DNA of 64,000 nucleotides from Bacteroidota bacterium (lineage in GTDB: Bacteria > Bacteroidota > Bacteroidia > Cytophagales > Cyclobacteriaceae): NCBI GenBank assembly GCA_016178785.1, contig JACOSO010000085.1:98338-162337 (forward strand). Direction: 5' to 3'. The notes under the pieces were generated by a model, which saw only the letters and a list, made by a program, of their open reading frames with translations, was not told the DNA's origin and did not search any database. Position numbers and translations under genes: made by a program. Below, one piece after another: positions 52,926-60,843 of the stretch (its first letter is position 1; each line of letters opens with the position of its first letter).

Positions 52926-53483
52926 TTAATAGTCTAGAGCTTTCAATATCTCAAATTTGTTATTGTAATCCTTATTAATCTCTATTAAAAAGCTCTTAAC
53001 TCCTTTTGCACCTCCCATAAGGCTTACTCTAATCTTTGTTTCATCTGCCCTTATTAAAGAATTTAGTGTCGGAGTCAAGTTCTTAATAAGAATCAATAGT
53101 CCGGCCAAATATATTACAACGGGTTTTGGAAATGGAATCCTTTTCTTGTCTCGTAAATAAATGTCAATCGAAAAAGAGAAAACATTTCTTAACATAGTAC
53201 TTAGCCCTAAAGTTAAAGTTATTTCAATATCATAGATTTGAACTATACGGAACCTTATTATAGATCCAATTCCTTGTATCAACGCTTTCTCCTGTTTTCT
53301 TTCCTTGTCAAATAAATAAATTTTATTTTTAACATTTTCATTCAATTCTTGTAACTGAAATTGAGCTTTACCCAACATCTCAAATATCTTTTGATTTATG
53401 TTCTCGTCCTGCTTAAGCCAGAATTCCTCATTGTTCAGAATGAGTAGCACGTCCTCAGATAGCAAAAATGTTCTATTCTTCAT
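52926..53483 (-). CDS. Hypothetical membrane-associated protein (cassette a, gene 2)
   Basis: 185 residues. The N-terminal ~75 residues are helical and charged with coiled-coil potential (INQKIFEMLGKAQFQLQELNENVKNKI cut at QELNE), followed by two hydrophobic stretches (EITLTLGLSTMLRNVFSFSI and PVVIYLAGLLILI). C-terminal polar domain (KIRVSLMGGAKGVKSFLIEI). No family recognised. Starts 18 bases after gene 1. Confidence 0.55.
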   Translation of the reverse strand: MKNRTFLLSEDVLLILNNEEFWLKQDENINQKIFEMLGKAQFQLQELNENVKNKIYLFDKERKQEKALIQGIGSIIRFRIVQIYDIEITLTLGLSTMLRNVFSFSIDIYLRDKKRIPFPKPVVIYLAGLLILIKNLTPTLNSLIRADETKIRVSLMGGAKGVKSFLIEINKDYNNKFEILKALDY

Positions 53484-53501
53484 CTGTTAAAATTTGATAT
53501 T

Positions 53502-53846
53502 TTATCCCCTCAAGTCAGCATAAGTTATTTGCACGTCATCGAACAGAAACTTAATAGTAATTTGTTCATCACTCCCGTCATTTTCATATTTCGGTACCTC
53601 AATCAGAAGGTTGTCAATTGCTTCATCTTTGAAATTATTATACAACCTGATAATAGCATTTCCATAATTCCAAAAGAAATCATTCATTTCATTACTTAGT
53701 ACGGCCAGTCTCCAACCTTCTCCAAGTTCTGAAAATATTGGCCGCAGCAAATTGCTGTCGCGATCCTTGCAGGCTTTTATCATTGCATAAACTAAGCTAG
53801 GACGAAGGGCAATTAGGTCCTCTGTTTTGATGTTTGACATGCTCAT
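53502..53846 (-). CDS. Hypothetical protein (cassette a, gene 1)
   Basis: 114 residues, soluble, acidic; ATG at 53846 (a second at 53840). Features IKTEDLIALRPSLVYAMIKA, WRLAVLSNEMNDFFWNYGNA and ITIKFLFDDVQITYADLRG. No family recognised. First gene of its module: the start is 57 bases past hairpin copy C and about 270 bases after the recombinase gene end on the same strand. Confidence 0.6.
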   Translation of the reverse strand: MSMSNIKTEDLIALRPSLVYAMIKACKDRDSNLLRPIFSELGEGWRLAVLSNEMNDFFWNYGNAIIRLYNNFKDEAIDNLLIEVPKYENDGSDEQITIKFLFDDVQITYADLRG

Positions 53847-53902
53847 GTTAAAATATCAAGTTGTCTGCACCTACTTTATGTTTTGAAACCTCGTGGCAAA
53901 GA

Positions 53903-53960
53903 TTGGCTCTTTTGCTTGCTTTGGTGTCGCGCAGGAATGTGCGGCAAGCAAATGTGCCAA
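53903..53960. repeat. 58-nt hairpin repeat, copy C
   Basis: Same arms as A and B (53903-53919 and 53944-53960); loop differs by two or three bases (TCGCGCAGGAATGTGCG). Left edge is 57 bases from the first gene of the adjacent module. Confidence 0.93.
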
Positions 53961-53995
53961 TGTGCGTGGCATCCGCTTTGTCCGCGCGGCATTGA

Positions 53996-54038
53996 GCATA
54001 ACGTCTGCATACACTTATTGCGTGTATATCTGTTATGT
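53996..54038. repeat. attC-like inverted repeat, short site C next to the recombinase
   Basis: Outer boxes GCATAAC (53996-54002) and GTTATGT (54032-54038), inner pairing ATACAC / GTGTAT around TTATTGC. Only 43 nt, the compact form of the same structure, 75 bases from the recombinase stop. Preceded by GCGGCATTGA as in site B. A further palindrome TTGGCC...GGCCAA (54041-54062) follows. Could serve as the primary site. Confidence 0.6.
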
Positions 54039-54112
54039 CATTGGCCGTCAAAAGTAGGCCAAAATCTTCGCGCACTCTAAAATTTCGAGGATATTTTTTT
54101 TGTGCAGTGTCG

Positions 54113-55312
54113 TTATACCCCCTCATCTAAGAATTTCTCAGCACCTAAGTTGTCAAGCGGACTTTTTATCCGGTCAAGTGCGACTCGGCTCACTTGTGTA
54201 TACAACTCTGTAGTCTTAGGCGACTCATGGCCCAACAATACTTGAATATATCTTGTCGAGGTTCCACTCTCAAGCAAGTGCGTAGCAAATGAATGCCTTA
54301 AAGTATGCAGGTGCACATCTTTGAGTACTCCAGCCTTACTCACAGCCCTTCTCAAGATCTGCTGCAGACTCGATGCTGAGTACTGGGCTCCGTCAATGCC
54401 CTCAAACAACCATTGGCTTGGTTTGTAGGTAATAAAATATTCTGCAATGATGCTATTTAAGCTTCGGGCTAAAATGCTTTGCCGGTCTTTTCGCCCTTTA
54501 CCACCTCGTACAAAAACGATGTTGCGCTCCAGATCTACATCGCCTCGCTTCAAATTCAGCAGCTCGCTGCGCCTTAGGCCAGCCGAATAAATCAACATGA
54601 GCATCAGTCGGTGCTTGGCGTTTGCCGTAGCCTTGAAAATAGAAACAACTTCACTCTCATTAAGAACTGTTGGTAATGTCTTTTCTCGCAATGGCCTTTC
54701 CAGGTAATAGACTTTTCTTTCCTGATTTAAAATCCTTTCATAAAAAAACTTAATAGCATTGATGGCCTGACCTTGCGTTGACTTGCTTACTTTTTTCTTC
54801 TCAACAAGGTAAAGCAAATAATTGCGAATGTCTTGTTCACCCAACTCAGCAGGTGAAGCGGGGGAAAAGAACCGAAGGAATAATTTGAACTGTTCGCGGT
54901 AAGTCTTGGCTGTGTTCTTTGAATAGCCTTTCAAATGCAGTTTCTGCTCCATCATTCGAAGCGCTTTCAAATGATCATCAGTTTCCGTTGTGTTTTGTTT
55001 TTTCCCTTCATCCATTTCAACCAAAGTTTCCTGTGGTGCAAGGAGAGTGGCAGCCTTTTTATTCAACAGACTTTTTGAACTGAGTTTCGAGTAATCTACC
55101 CACACCTTATGCTGCTGAAAGATTTTAAAGATGGTATCAAATGAATCTGGTTTGCGCTGCACGTACCAGCATTTGTGGGTACTGCTAAAAGTCGCCTCCG
55201 GAACCAGCTTTACAATTTTTACAAGCTCAGCATTATAAGGAAACCGGATAGCAATGCAATTCATTCCGCGATGAGCAAGAGACTCTAAAACAATGGTATG
55301 GCTTTTAATCAT
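54113..55312 (-). CDS. Tyrosine recombinase with extra N-terminal domain
   Basis: 399 residues. Catalytic residues of tyrosine recombinases are all present: Arg247 (GLRRSELLNL), Lys272 (GGKGRKDR), His336 and Arg339 (LHTLRHSFATHLLESG), His362 (LLGHESPKTTELY) and the nucleophile Tyr371. A core-binding SAM-like domain covers ~113-205. Residues 1-75 form an extra domain (MNCIAIRFPYNAELVKIVK, STHKCWYVQRK) found in Bacteroidota recombinases. The IntI-specific insertion between patches II and III is not visible. It is on the same strand as the modules, and its stop faces the short inverted repeat. Likely acts on the repeats; this is inference. Confidence 0.92.
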   Translation of the reverse strand: MIKSHTIVLESLAHRGMNCIAIRFPYNAELVKIVKLVPEATFSSTHKCWYVQRKPDSFDTIFKIFQQHKVWVDYSKLSSKSLLNKKAATLLAPQETLVEMDEGKKQNTTETDDHLKALRMMEQKLHLKGYSKNTAKTYREQFKLFLRFFSPASPAELGEQDIRNYLLYLVEKKKVSKSTQGQAINAIKFFYERILNQERKVYYLERPLREKTLPTVLNESEVVSIFKATANAKHRLMLMLIYSAGLRRSELLNLKRGDVDLERNIVFVRGGKGRKDRQSILARSLNSIIAEYFITYKPSQWLFEGIDGAQYSASSLQQILRRAVSKAGVLKDVHLHTLRHSFATHLLESGTSTRYIQVLLGHESPKTTELYTQVSRVALDRIKSPLDNLGAEKFLDEGV

Positions 55313-55411
55313 GGCGCTTCAAGATATTATTTTTTATTCTTCTTATTGGTGATTTCTGTTGGTCAGCTCGCAATAAAATAATCCGATTACAGTCAACACT
55401 TATAAAAAAAC

Positions 55412-55440
55412 AAACCCCCGCAGCCTGGCCGCAGGGGTTT
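55412..55440 (-). terminator. GC-rich hairpin, probable terminator
   Basis: AAACCCC and GGGGTTT arms (55412-55418 and 55434-55440) around a GC-rich centre (CGCAGCCTGGCCGCA). On the minus strand it is followed by GTTTGTTTTTTT, on the plus strand by TTTTTAATT, so it may act both ways. It would end the uptake-operon transcript coming from the right. Confidence 0.75.
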
Positions 55441-55574
55441 TTAATTAGCGCGCAATTGCATCTCTACGTTTTGTTGGTGGTTATTGATTCATGCCTATGT
55501 TATCATGACCAGTCATAGACACATGAATCATTTCAAGGGAGTCGGATACATTACTGAAAGCAATTCAGCGAGAC

Positions 55575-55709
55575 ATGAAAAAATTTACTTCTTCTAAAAT
55601 GTTAGAGCAGGATTTGTTGAAAGAGCAGAAGATTGGCATCCAGCAGGCAGGCGCATTATTATTGTGGAAAGCAGAGCTTGATCAAGTTGAGTTATGTTTG
55701 AAACGTTAG
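55575..55709 (+). CDS. Possible small protein
   Basis: 44 codons, ATG at 55575: MKKFTSSKMLEQDLLKEQK, then a helix with GIQQAGALLLWKAEL and the end CLKR. Charged helical character, no signal peptide. No ribosome-binding site or homologue recognised; may be chance. Confidence 0.3.
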   Translation: MKKFTSSKMLEQDLLKEQKIGIQQAGALLLWKAELDQVELCLKR

Positions 55710-55815
55710 TTTGAGGCACAAGTCAGCCACTCCTCAATACTAACACACAAGACTTGCCCCAGTTTGTTTCGTTGGTTTTGTTTCCGAGGCCGAGATTTTG
55801 CGAAGAATTGAAAAC

Positions 55816-58800
55816 CTAATCCCTATTGGGAACTATCCTTCTCGCTTGAACTTTCCCCTGATTGACCCCTATCAAAAGGTAATTTTTTTCGCCAGCCTTA
55901 ATGCTTACCATGTCTTGAGCGTCACCTTTCAGAGCCAATTGATTAGAAGCCTCGCGCTCATAACTTAAATTTCCTTTTCCATCATTTAAAAAAAGCAATC
56001 CCCCTACAGCATCTGATTTGCCAATCCGAACACGGGCGTAGGTTTCGTTGCCACCCATGATAATATCTTTGTCCCCATCGTTGTCTACGTCAATACTTAC
56101 AATGGCATGTATTGGTGTGAATTGTGCCTGAACGGGAATCTTTTTTGATTCAAAACGACCTGCTTTGTTTTCCCAATAAGAAGTTTTCAGTGTTGTTGCT
56201 TTGAGACGCTCGCTTCCAGATAATTCCTGCGGGGTAAAGATTTGGTCAAGTGTTTTGTTAGCGTACGAAGTATAGTCCGGAAAACGTTGACGCAGAAAAT
56301 TGACTTGTCCTAAAGCTTCATCGCGGCTGGCATAAGGGTAAGAGATACCATCAATGTAATAGCAAAAGAAAGGATCTGTTTGGTTATCCTGGTTAAAATC
56401 TTTGTACACTAATGTAGCAGGTTGTGAAGCAGACACGTTGAATTGGTTATTTGTCCCGTAGTTTCCCGCTATTAAATCAAAATCGCCATCACCGTCCATA
56501 TCTTCGGCAAAGATGCAATTCCACCAACCGCTGGTATCGTCTTTGAACCAGTCGGTAGTTTTGTCAATAAGCTTTCCATTGCTGTTAATAAATATTTTTA
56601 GTGGCATCCACTCGCCAGCCACTATTAAATCCGACTGATGATCATTATTGATATCAATGCTTATGGCATCGCATACCATACCTGCATTTTCCAAACCTGC
56701 TGCATTTTGGGCAATCTCATTTTTAAAGTGGCCTTTACCATCGTTGAGCAGCAACATATTTTTAGGAGATGTTGGGTATTGGCCGGGAATAAACCGGCTT
56801 CCTACAAATAGGTCAAGATCACCATCATTATCAACATCCAATGACTGTACACAAGAACCTGCATTTGTCTCTTGAGGCAAAGCATTCGCGGCCTTTGAAA
56901 AATTCCCTGTCCCATCATTCAAATACAGCCGATCCTGCAGTAGTGGGTCATTCGACTCAAATGGATAACCTCCACTTACTACATATAAATCTAAATCTTG
57001 ATCTTTATCGACATCTAAGAAAATGGCATCTTCATCTTGACATTGCTTGTCTTTTTCAAATCCCTGATTTGGGCGAAGCGAAAATGAGCCGTTTTTTTTC
57101 TGGACAAACAAGGCACCCGATTGATCCTTTGCACCACAAACGTAAATGTCTTCGAGTCCATCTTTGTTTACATCGCCTTTTGCAATTTTTGGCCCCGAAA
57201 GGGAAAGAATTTTGGGAAGTAATAGTTGCCTCTTAAAATCATTCGTGTTCGCGGCTTCGTGTTTCCATGGGATGATTTCAGTCGATTCAAAAAATAATTT
57301 TCCTTTGTTCAAAGGATAGACATAGGTCTCCGTGGCGCTGTCATGATTAGGCTTCAACACTGAATTAATTTTACACTGCCTAATCACTTCGGTTCTATCA
57401 TCGGGCCAAAGAATTCGCACGGAATCGATGAGAGTAGAATGCTCAAACCCAAAGATCAAGTCACAATACATGGCGGACTGAAATCCTCTAACAGGTTCAA
57501 ATTCTTGCATCTGAGAGAGGCCCTGGGCAAAACAAAATACCTTTGTGCCGATTACATTTTGAGATGGATTGTTGCTGAGTAAATCAATTTTTAAAAAAGT
57601 TTTTTTAGAATTTTCGTTCGATGTGTTCTTATAAATACCAGCGGGGCCGTTCATAACGTTGACAACTAAATCAAGATCTCCATCATTGTCGATATCCGCA
57701 TATGCCGCACCGTTGGATTTGAATTTTGAATTCAGACCCCATTCACGTGTTTTTTTCTCGAATGTGAGGTCTCCCTTGTTTCGAAAGAGAAAATTTCCCG
57801 GCTCAATGGACGGCATTTTTTGTAAAATCATATTGAGATCAATGCCCGTGCCCAGGCGTTGCGCCTTCAGTTGTTCATCTGCAGTAAATTTCAAGAACTG
57901 CATATTGGTGTAATCGGTTTCATAACCATTACTTACATACAAATCCTTCCATCCATCTAAATCAAAATCGGCAAACAGTGCAGCCCAACTCCAGTCGGTA
58001 TTCGAAATTCCTGAAAGTTGACCGATCTCCGAGAATGTTCCATCGCCATTGTTCAACTGCAACATATTGCGCATGTTCTGATGATGAAAACCGGCATCAA
58101 CGAGAAATCGATATTTGTCATAATTATCGTCTCCCGAAGAAAGTTTAATCCTTTCATTGGAAGCCGGGAGCATATCTAAAGTGTAGATGTCTGTTAGCGC
58201 ATCGTTATTGATGTCAGCAATATCCGAACCCATGGAAAAAAGCGAAACGTGGCCTGTGGCATCGCGGATTGTATTTTTGAACGTCCCATTTTGATTATTA
58301 ATGTAGAGGTAGTCTTCTTCATTAAAATCGTTAGAAACATAAATATCGGGCCACCCATCTTGATTGACATCTGAGATAGCCACACCTAATCCAAAACTGA
58401 GTACGTTATTAGTAAGTCCTGCTTTTTCTGAAACATCGAGGAACTTTCCTCCATTGTTTTGGTACAGCTTACTTCCGAATCGATTGCTTTTTTGGTTTTT
58501 GTAATTGGCTAAAAGTCTATTAAGCCCTGCGTATTTTGGCAATGAATGATTAAGTACAAATAAGTCAAGATCTCCATCCTTGTCGTAGTCAAAAAATGCA
58601 GCGTGCGAGGAATATGATGGATCGGCAATACCGTATTCTTCTGCTTTTTCTGTAAAAGTGAGGTCTCTGTTATTAATGAAGAGTAGATTTTTTCGAAGTG
58701 TAGAATCACCCATGGCTGAACGACAAACATAAATATCCAGCCATCCATCCTGGTTTACATCGGCCATGGTTACGCCTGTTTTCCATCCTTCCAATGCGGC

Positions 58801-59109
58801 TAACCTTGCTTTATCGGTGATGTCTTTAAATTGAAAATTCCCTCCATTCAAATAGAGTTTGTTTGATACCTGATTTCCTGAAAAATAAATGTCGGGTAAT
58901 CCATCATTGTTGATGTCACCAATAGCCACTCCGCCACCGTTAAAATAGTAGGGATACTTCAGTACATTGTTGTCTCCACTTTGCTTCACTTGATTAATGA
59001 AGGTGATGTTTGTTTTAGCAGCAGATTGCTCTTCAAAGAGAGTTTGACTATGCTTTTCATTGCAATTAAAAAGGAAAAAGCCAAAAGCTGCCAGCAAAAT
59101 GCGATTCAT
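55816..59109 (-). CDS. Giant FG-GAP / ASPIC-UnbV repeat lipoprotein
   Basis: 1097 residues. Lipobox FNC (Cys16) after a short hydrophobic leader. Repeated FG-GAP/VCBS loops with calcium-type motifs (DINNDGLPDI, DVNQDGWLDI, DYDKDGDLDL, DFDLDGWKDL, DMDGDGDFDL, DVDNDGDKDI) in two beta-propellers (about 55-500 and 630-1090), separated by an ASPIC/UnbV domain near 525-595 (LIDSVRILWPDDRTEVI). Homologues are frequent in Cytophagales next to SusCD pairs, where they are probably surface binding proteins. It follows the SusD gene with 107 bases and a hairpin in between. Confidence 0.9.
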   Translation of the reverse strand: MNRILLAAFGFFLFNCNEKHSQTLFEEQSAAKTNITFINQVKQSGDNNVLKYPYYFNGGGVAIGDINNDGLPDIYFSGNQVSNKLYLNGGNFQFKDITDKARLAALEGWKTGVTMADVNQDGWLDIYVCRSAMGDSTLRKNLLFINNRDLTFTEKAEEYGIADPSYSSHAAFFDYDKDGDLDLFVLNHSLPKYAGLNRLLANYKNQKSNRFGSKLYQNNGGKFLDVSEKAGLTNNVLSFGLGVAISDVNQDGWPDIYVSNDFNEEDYLYINNQNGTFKNTIRDATGHVSLFSMGSDIADINNDALTDIYTLDMLPASNERIKLSSGDDNYDKYRFLVDAGFHHQNMRNMLQLNNGDGTFSEIGQLSGISNTDWSWAALFADFDLDGWKDLYVSNGYETDYTNMQFLKFTADEQLKAQRLGTGIDLNMILQKMPSIEPGNFLFRNKGDLTFEKKTREWGLNSKFKSNGAAYADIDNDGDLDLVVNVMNGPAGIYKNTSNENSKKTFLKIDLLSNNPSQNVIGTKVFCFAQGLSQMQEFEPVRGFQSAMYCDLIFGFEHSTLIDSVRILWPDDRTEVIRQCKINSVLKPNHDSATETYVYPLNKGKLFFESTEIIPWKHEAANTNDFKRQLLLPKILSLSGPKIAKGDVNKDGLEDIYVCGAKDQSGALFVQKKNGSFSLRPNQGFEKDKQCQDEDAIFLDVDKDQDLDLYVVSGGYPFESNDPLLQDRLYLNDGTGNFSKAANALPQETNAGSCVQSLDVDNDGDLDLFVGSRFIPGQYPTSPKNMLLLNDGKGHFKNEIAQNAAGLENAGMVCDAISIDINNDHQSDLIVAGEWMPLKIFINSNGKLIDKTTDWFKDDTSGWWNCIFAEDMDGDGDFDLIAGNYGTNNQFNVSASQPATLVYKDFNQDNQTDPFFCYYIDGISYPYASRDEALGQVNFLRQRFPDYTSYANKTLDQIFTPQELSGSERLKATTLKTSYWENKAGRFESKKIPVQAQFTPIHAIVSIDVDNDGDKDIIMGGNETYARVRIGKSDAVGGLLFLNDGKGNLSYEREASNQLALKGDAQDMVSIKAGEKNYLLIGVNQGKVQARRIVPNRD

Positions 59110-59162
59110 GAATGAGAAATTTTTTTACTGAACTGAACAGATAAGTAACTTCTTTTAAAGGA

Positions 59163-59188
59163 AGAAGGCTGACTAACGCCAGCCTTCT
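59163..59188 (-). terminator. Hairpin between SusD-like and FG-GAP genes
   Basis: Perfect 9-bp stem AGAAGGCTG / CAGCCTTCT with 8-nt loop. On the minus strand it is followed by TCCTTTAAAAG, a weak T-tract. It may attenuate or terminate readthrough from SusCD into the FG-GAP lipoprotein, allowing unequal amounts. Confidence 0.6.
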
Positions 59189-59215
59189 AGAACCTAATCT
59201 AAAACTAAACCAATT

Positions 59216-60817
59216 TTAATTCTTATCCCACCATAGGGGAGTAGTTTCTTTATCTCCTCCAGCTCCTAGCAATGACACCGCAGCGTCTACCGCTTCCTTA
59301 TTCGACTGCTTCTCGGAAGTCAAAAAAGGAATTCTTCTTAGCCATTGAGTGCTCGTATTTGTAATAAGAGGATTATCAGAATTAGCAACAGGATATAATT
59401 TCAATTTCTTGCTTCGTCTGTAATCGGCCCAAGCCTCCATGCCTTCTGGGAACATGGCAATCCACTTTTGGGTAGCAATCTGTTCTTCCTGAACGGCCTG
59501 TGTAGCGCCAAACAAAACCGGAATGTTTGTCATTGGAGGTGAGTTGAGTAAATCATTAGGTGCAATTGGCACATTCAAGCTGTTGATATATGCTGTTGGA
59601 TCAGCAGTAATGCCCCACTGTTTGAAGGAATTAGTGATGCCCGAATTATAAAGGCTTTGAGCCGTTCCGCCCATATTCCAACCTTTGAGCGCTCCTTCAG
59701 CACGGTTAAAGTATGACTCAGCAGTACCCATAATGTTTTGTGGTGTTTCAAGGTAAGTGGGTATACCCGTAACTGTACTTGAGCCCTTACCACCTATATA
59801 GCTAGGTGGTGACCACCGCTTACCATGATGGGAGTTATACGCAGCATCATTCAACCCACTTGGATCGGTTAATTGACTACTGGTCAGTCCATTTCTCAAT
59901 CCTTCATAATCACCAGTTACAGTTGAAGGCATGAAATATTCGGCAATTCGAGGATCTTGATAGCCTTTTAGAACTGATTCCATAGCTGCGCTCATCCTGA
60001 ATTCATTCCATTCCATGATAGCAAGTCCATTTCCATCCGAGTTCTTAACACTTCTTTGTACAAGAGCATCATCTCCAGGACTGGCTGTCATCACTCCGCC
60101 TGCCACAGCTGCTTCTGCTTCCGTTTTTGCACGAGCTGGATCGACATTGGATATCCGTAGGGCTAAACGCAAACGAAGTGAATTAGCAAACTTTATCCAA
60201 TTATTAACATTACCACCATATACAATATCATAATTGCCGTAAGGGGTTTCACTTGTATGATTATTCAACACAGTGACTGCCTTGCTTAACCTATCAAAAA
60301 AATCATAGTAGATTTTGTCTTGAGGATCATAGGCAACGGAGAGCCCAGACTGTCCCGCCTTAAAATAAGGAATAGGACCCCAGTAATCTGTAACACGGTG
60401 GAAGGTGTAAACCCACCAAATGCTGGCAATCTGATATTCTGCAGAATTCGGATCAGTTGCTGTAAATATGGATTGCAACTGCGGTACCACAGTATTATAC
60501 ATGGGGTTGAACGCTGCACCCACCCAATTTTGATTAATGGCTAAACGATCAGAACCAAAATAGGTCGCTTCACATGCAAAATACTGAGCGTATTGATCAG
60601 CAAAAAGATTTTGGGCAATTTGATAATTCCACTGACTGTTGGGGGCAGTGGATTGAGCCTGCGACAACAAGAATGGCAACTGAGACGCGCCAACGGTCGC
60701 AACAGAATTTTTGTTGGTATTGATTTTTTCAAAATCCTTAGTACACGATACCATCAACGCCAGCATCCCAAAAAGGAATACCCCGGGCGTAATCGATAAA
60801 AATTTAATTCTTTTCAT
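59216..60817 (-). CDS. SusD/RagB-like nutrient-binding lipoprotein
   Basis: About 533 residues from the ATG at 60817 (MKRIKFLS). Other in-frame ATGs at 60823-60844 lie in the SusC/SusD junction. Lipobox MVSC (Cys25), then TKDFEKINTNKNS. SusD_2/RagB domain features: the helical TPR part (NWIKFANSLRLRLALRISN), LNSPPMTNIPVLF and the closing KWIAMFPEGMEAWADYRR, characteristic of the SusD-like group. It caps the SusC pore at the cell surface and binds oligomeric substrate. Substrate (glycan or peptide) cannot be told. Confidence 0.92.
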   Translation of the reverse strand: MKRIKFLSITPGVFLFGMLALMVSCTKDFEKINTNKNSVATVGASQLPFLLSQAQSTAPNSQWNYQIAQNLFADQYAQYFACEATYFGSDRLAINQNWVGAAFNPMYNTVVPQLQSIFTATDPNSAEYQIASIWWVYTFHRVTDYWGPIPYFKAGQSGLSVAYDPQDKIYYDFFDRLSKAVTVLNNHTSETPYGNYDIVYGGNVNNWIKFANSLRLRLALRISNVDPARAKTEAEAAVAGGVMTASPGDDALVQRSVKNSDGNGLAIMEWNEFRMSAAMESVLKGYQDPRIAEYFMPSTVTGDYEGLRNGLTSSQLTDPSGLNDAAYNSHHGKRWSPPSYIGGKGSSTVTGIPTYLETPQNIMGTAESYFNRAEGALKGWNMGGTAQSLYNSGITNSFKQWGITADPTAYINSLNVPIAPNDLLNSPPMTNIPVLFGATQAVQEEQIATQKWIAMFPEGMEAWADYRRSKKLKLYPVANSDNPLITNTSTQWLRRIPFLTSEKQSNKEAVDAAVSLLGAGGDKETTPLWWDKN

Positions 60818-60843
60818 ATACATCATTTTTATGATTTTAAACA

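Larger units (their letters stand above)
55313..55815. other. Intergenic stretch between recombinase and surface lipoprotein
   Basis: About 500 bases holding the terminator at 55412-55440 and a possible 44-codon plus-strand frame at 55575-55709. No attC-like repeat was seen on this side of the recombinase. Confidence 0.5.

Noticed and set aside
47889..54038. CRISPR-like array
   Set aside because: Repeats are kilobases apart with genes between them, arms are long hairpins and no cas gene is present.
53848..54126. Minus-strand 92-residue frame after the recombinase
   Set aside because: It reads straight through hairpin C and site C; the peptide (HIGTFACRTFLRDTKASKRA) is only the translation of the repeat, and a similar one appears at copy B (52092-52283).
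54113..55312. Classical integron integrase IntI
   Set aside because: The IntI-specific insertion before the HxxR patch is not visible, there is an extra N-terminal domain, and the gene is in the same direction as the array.
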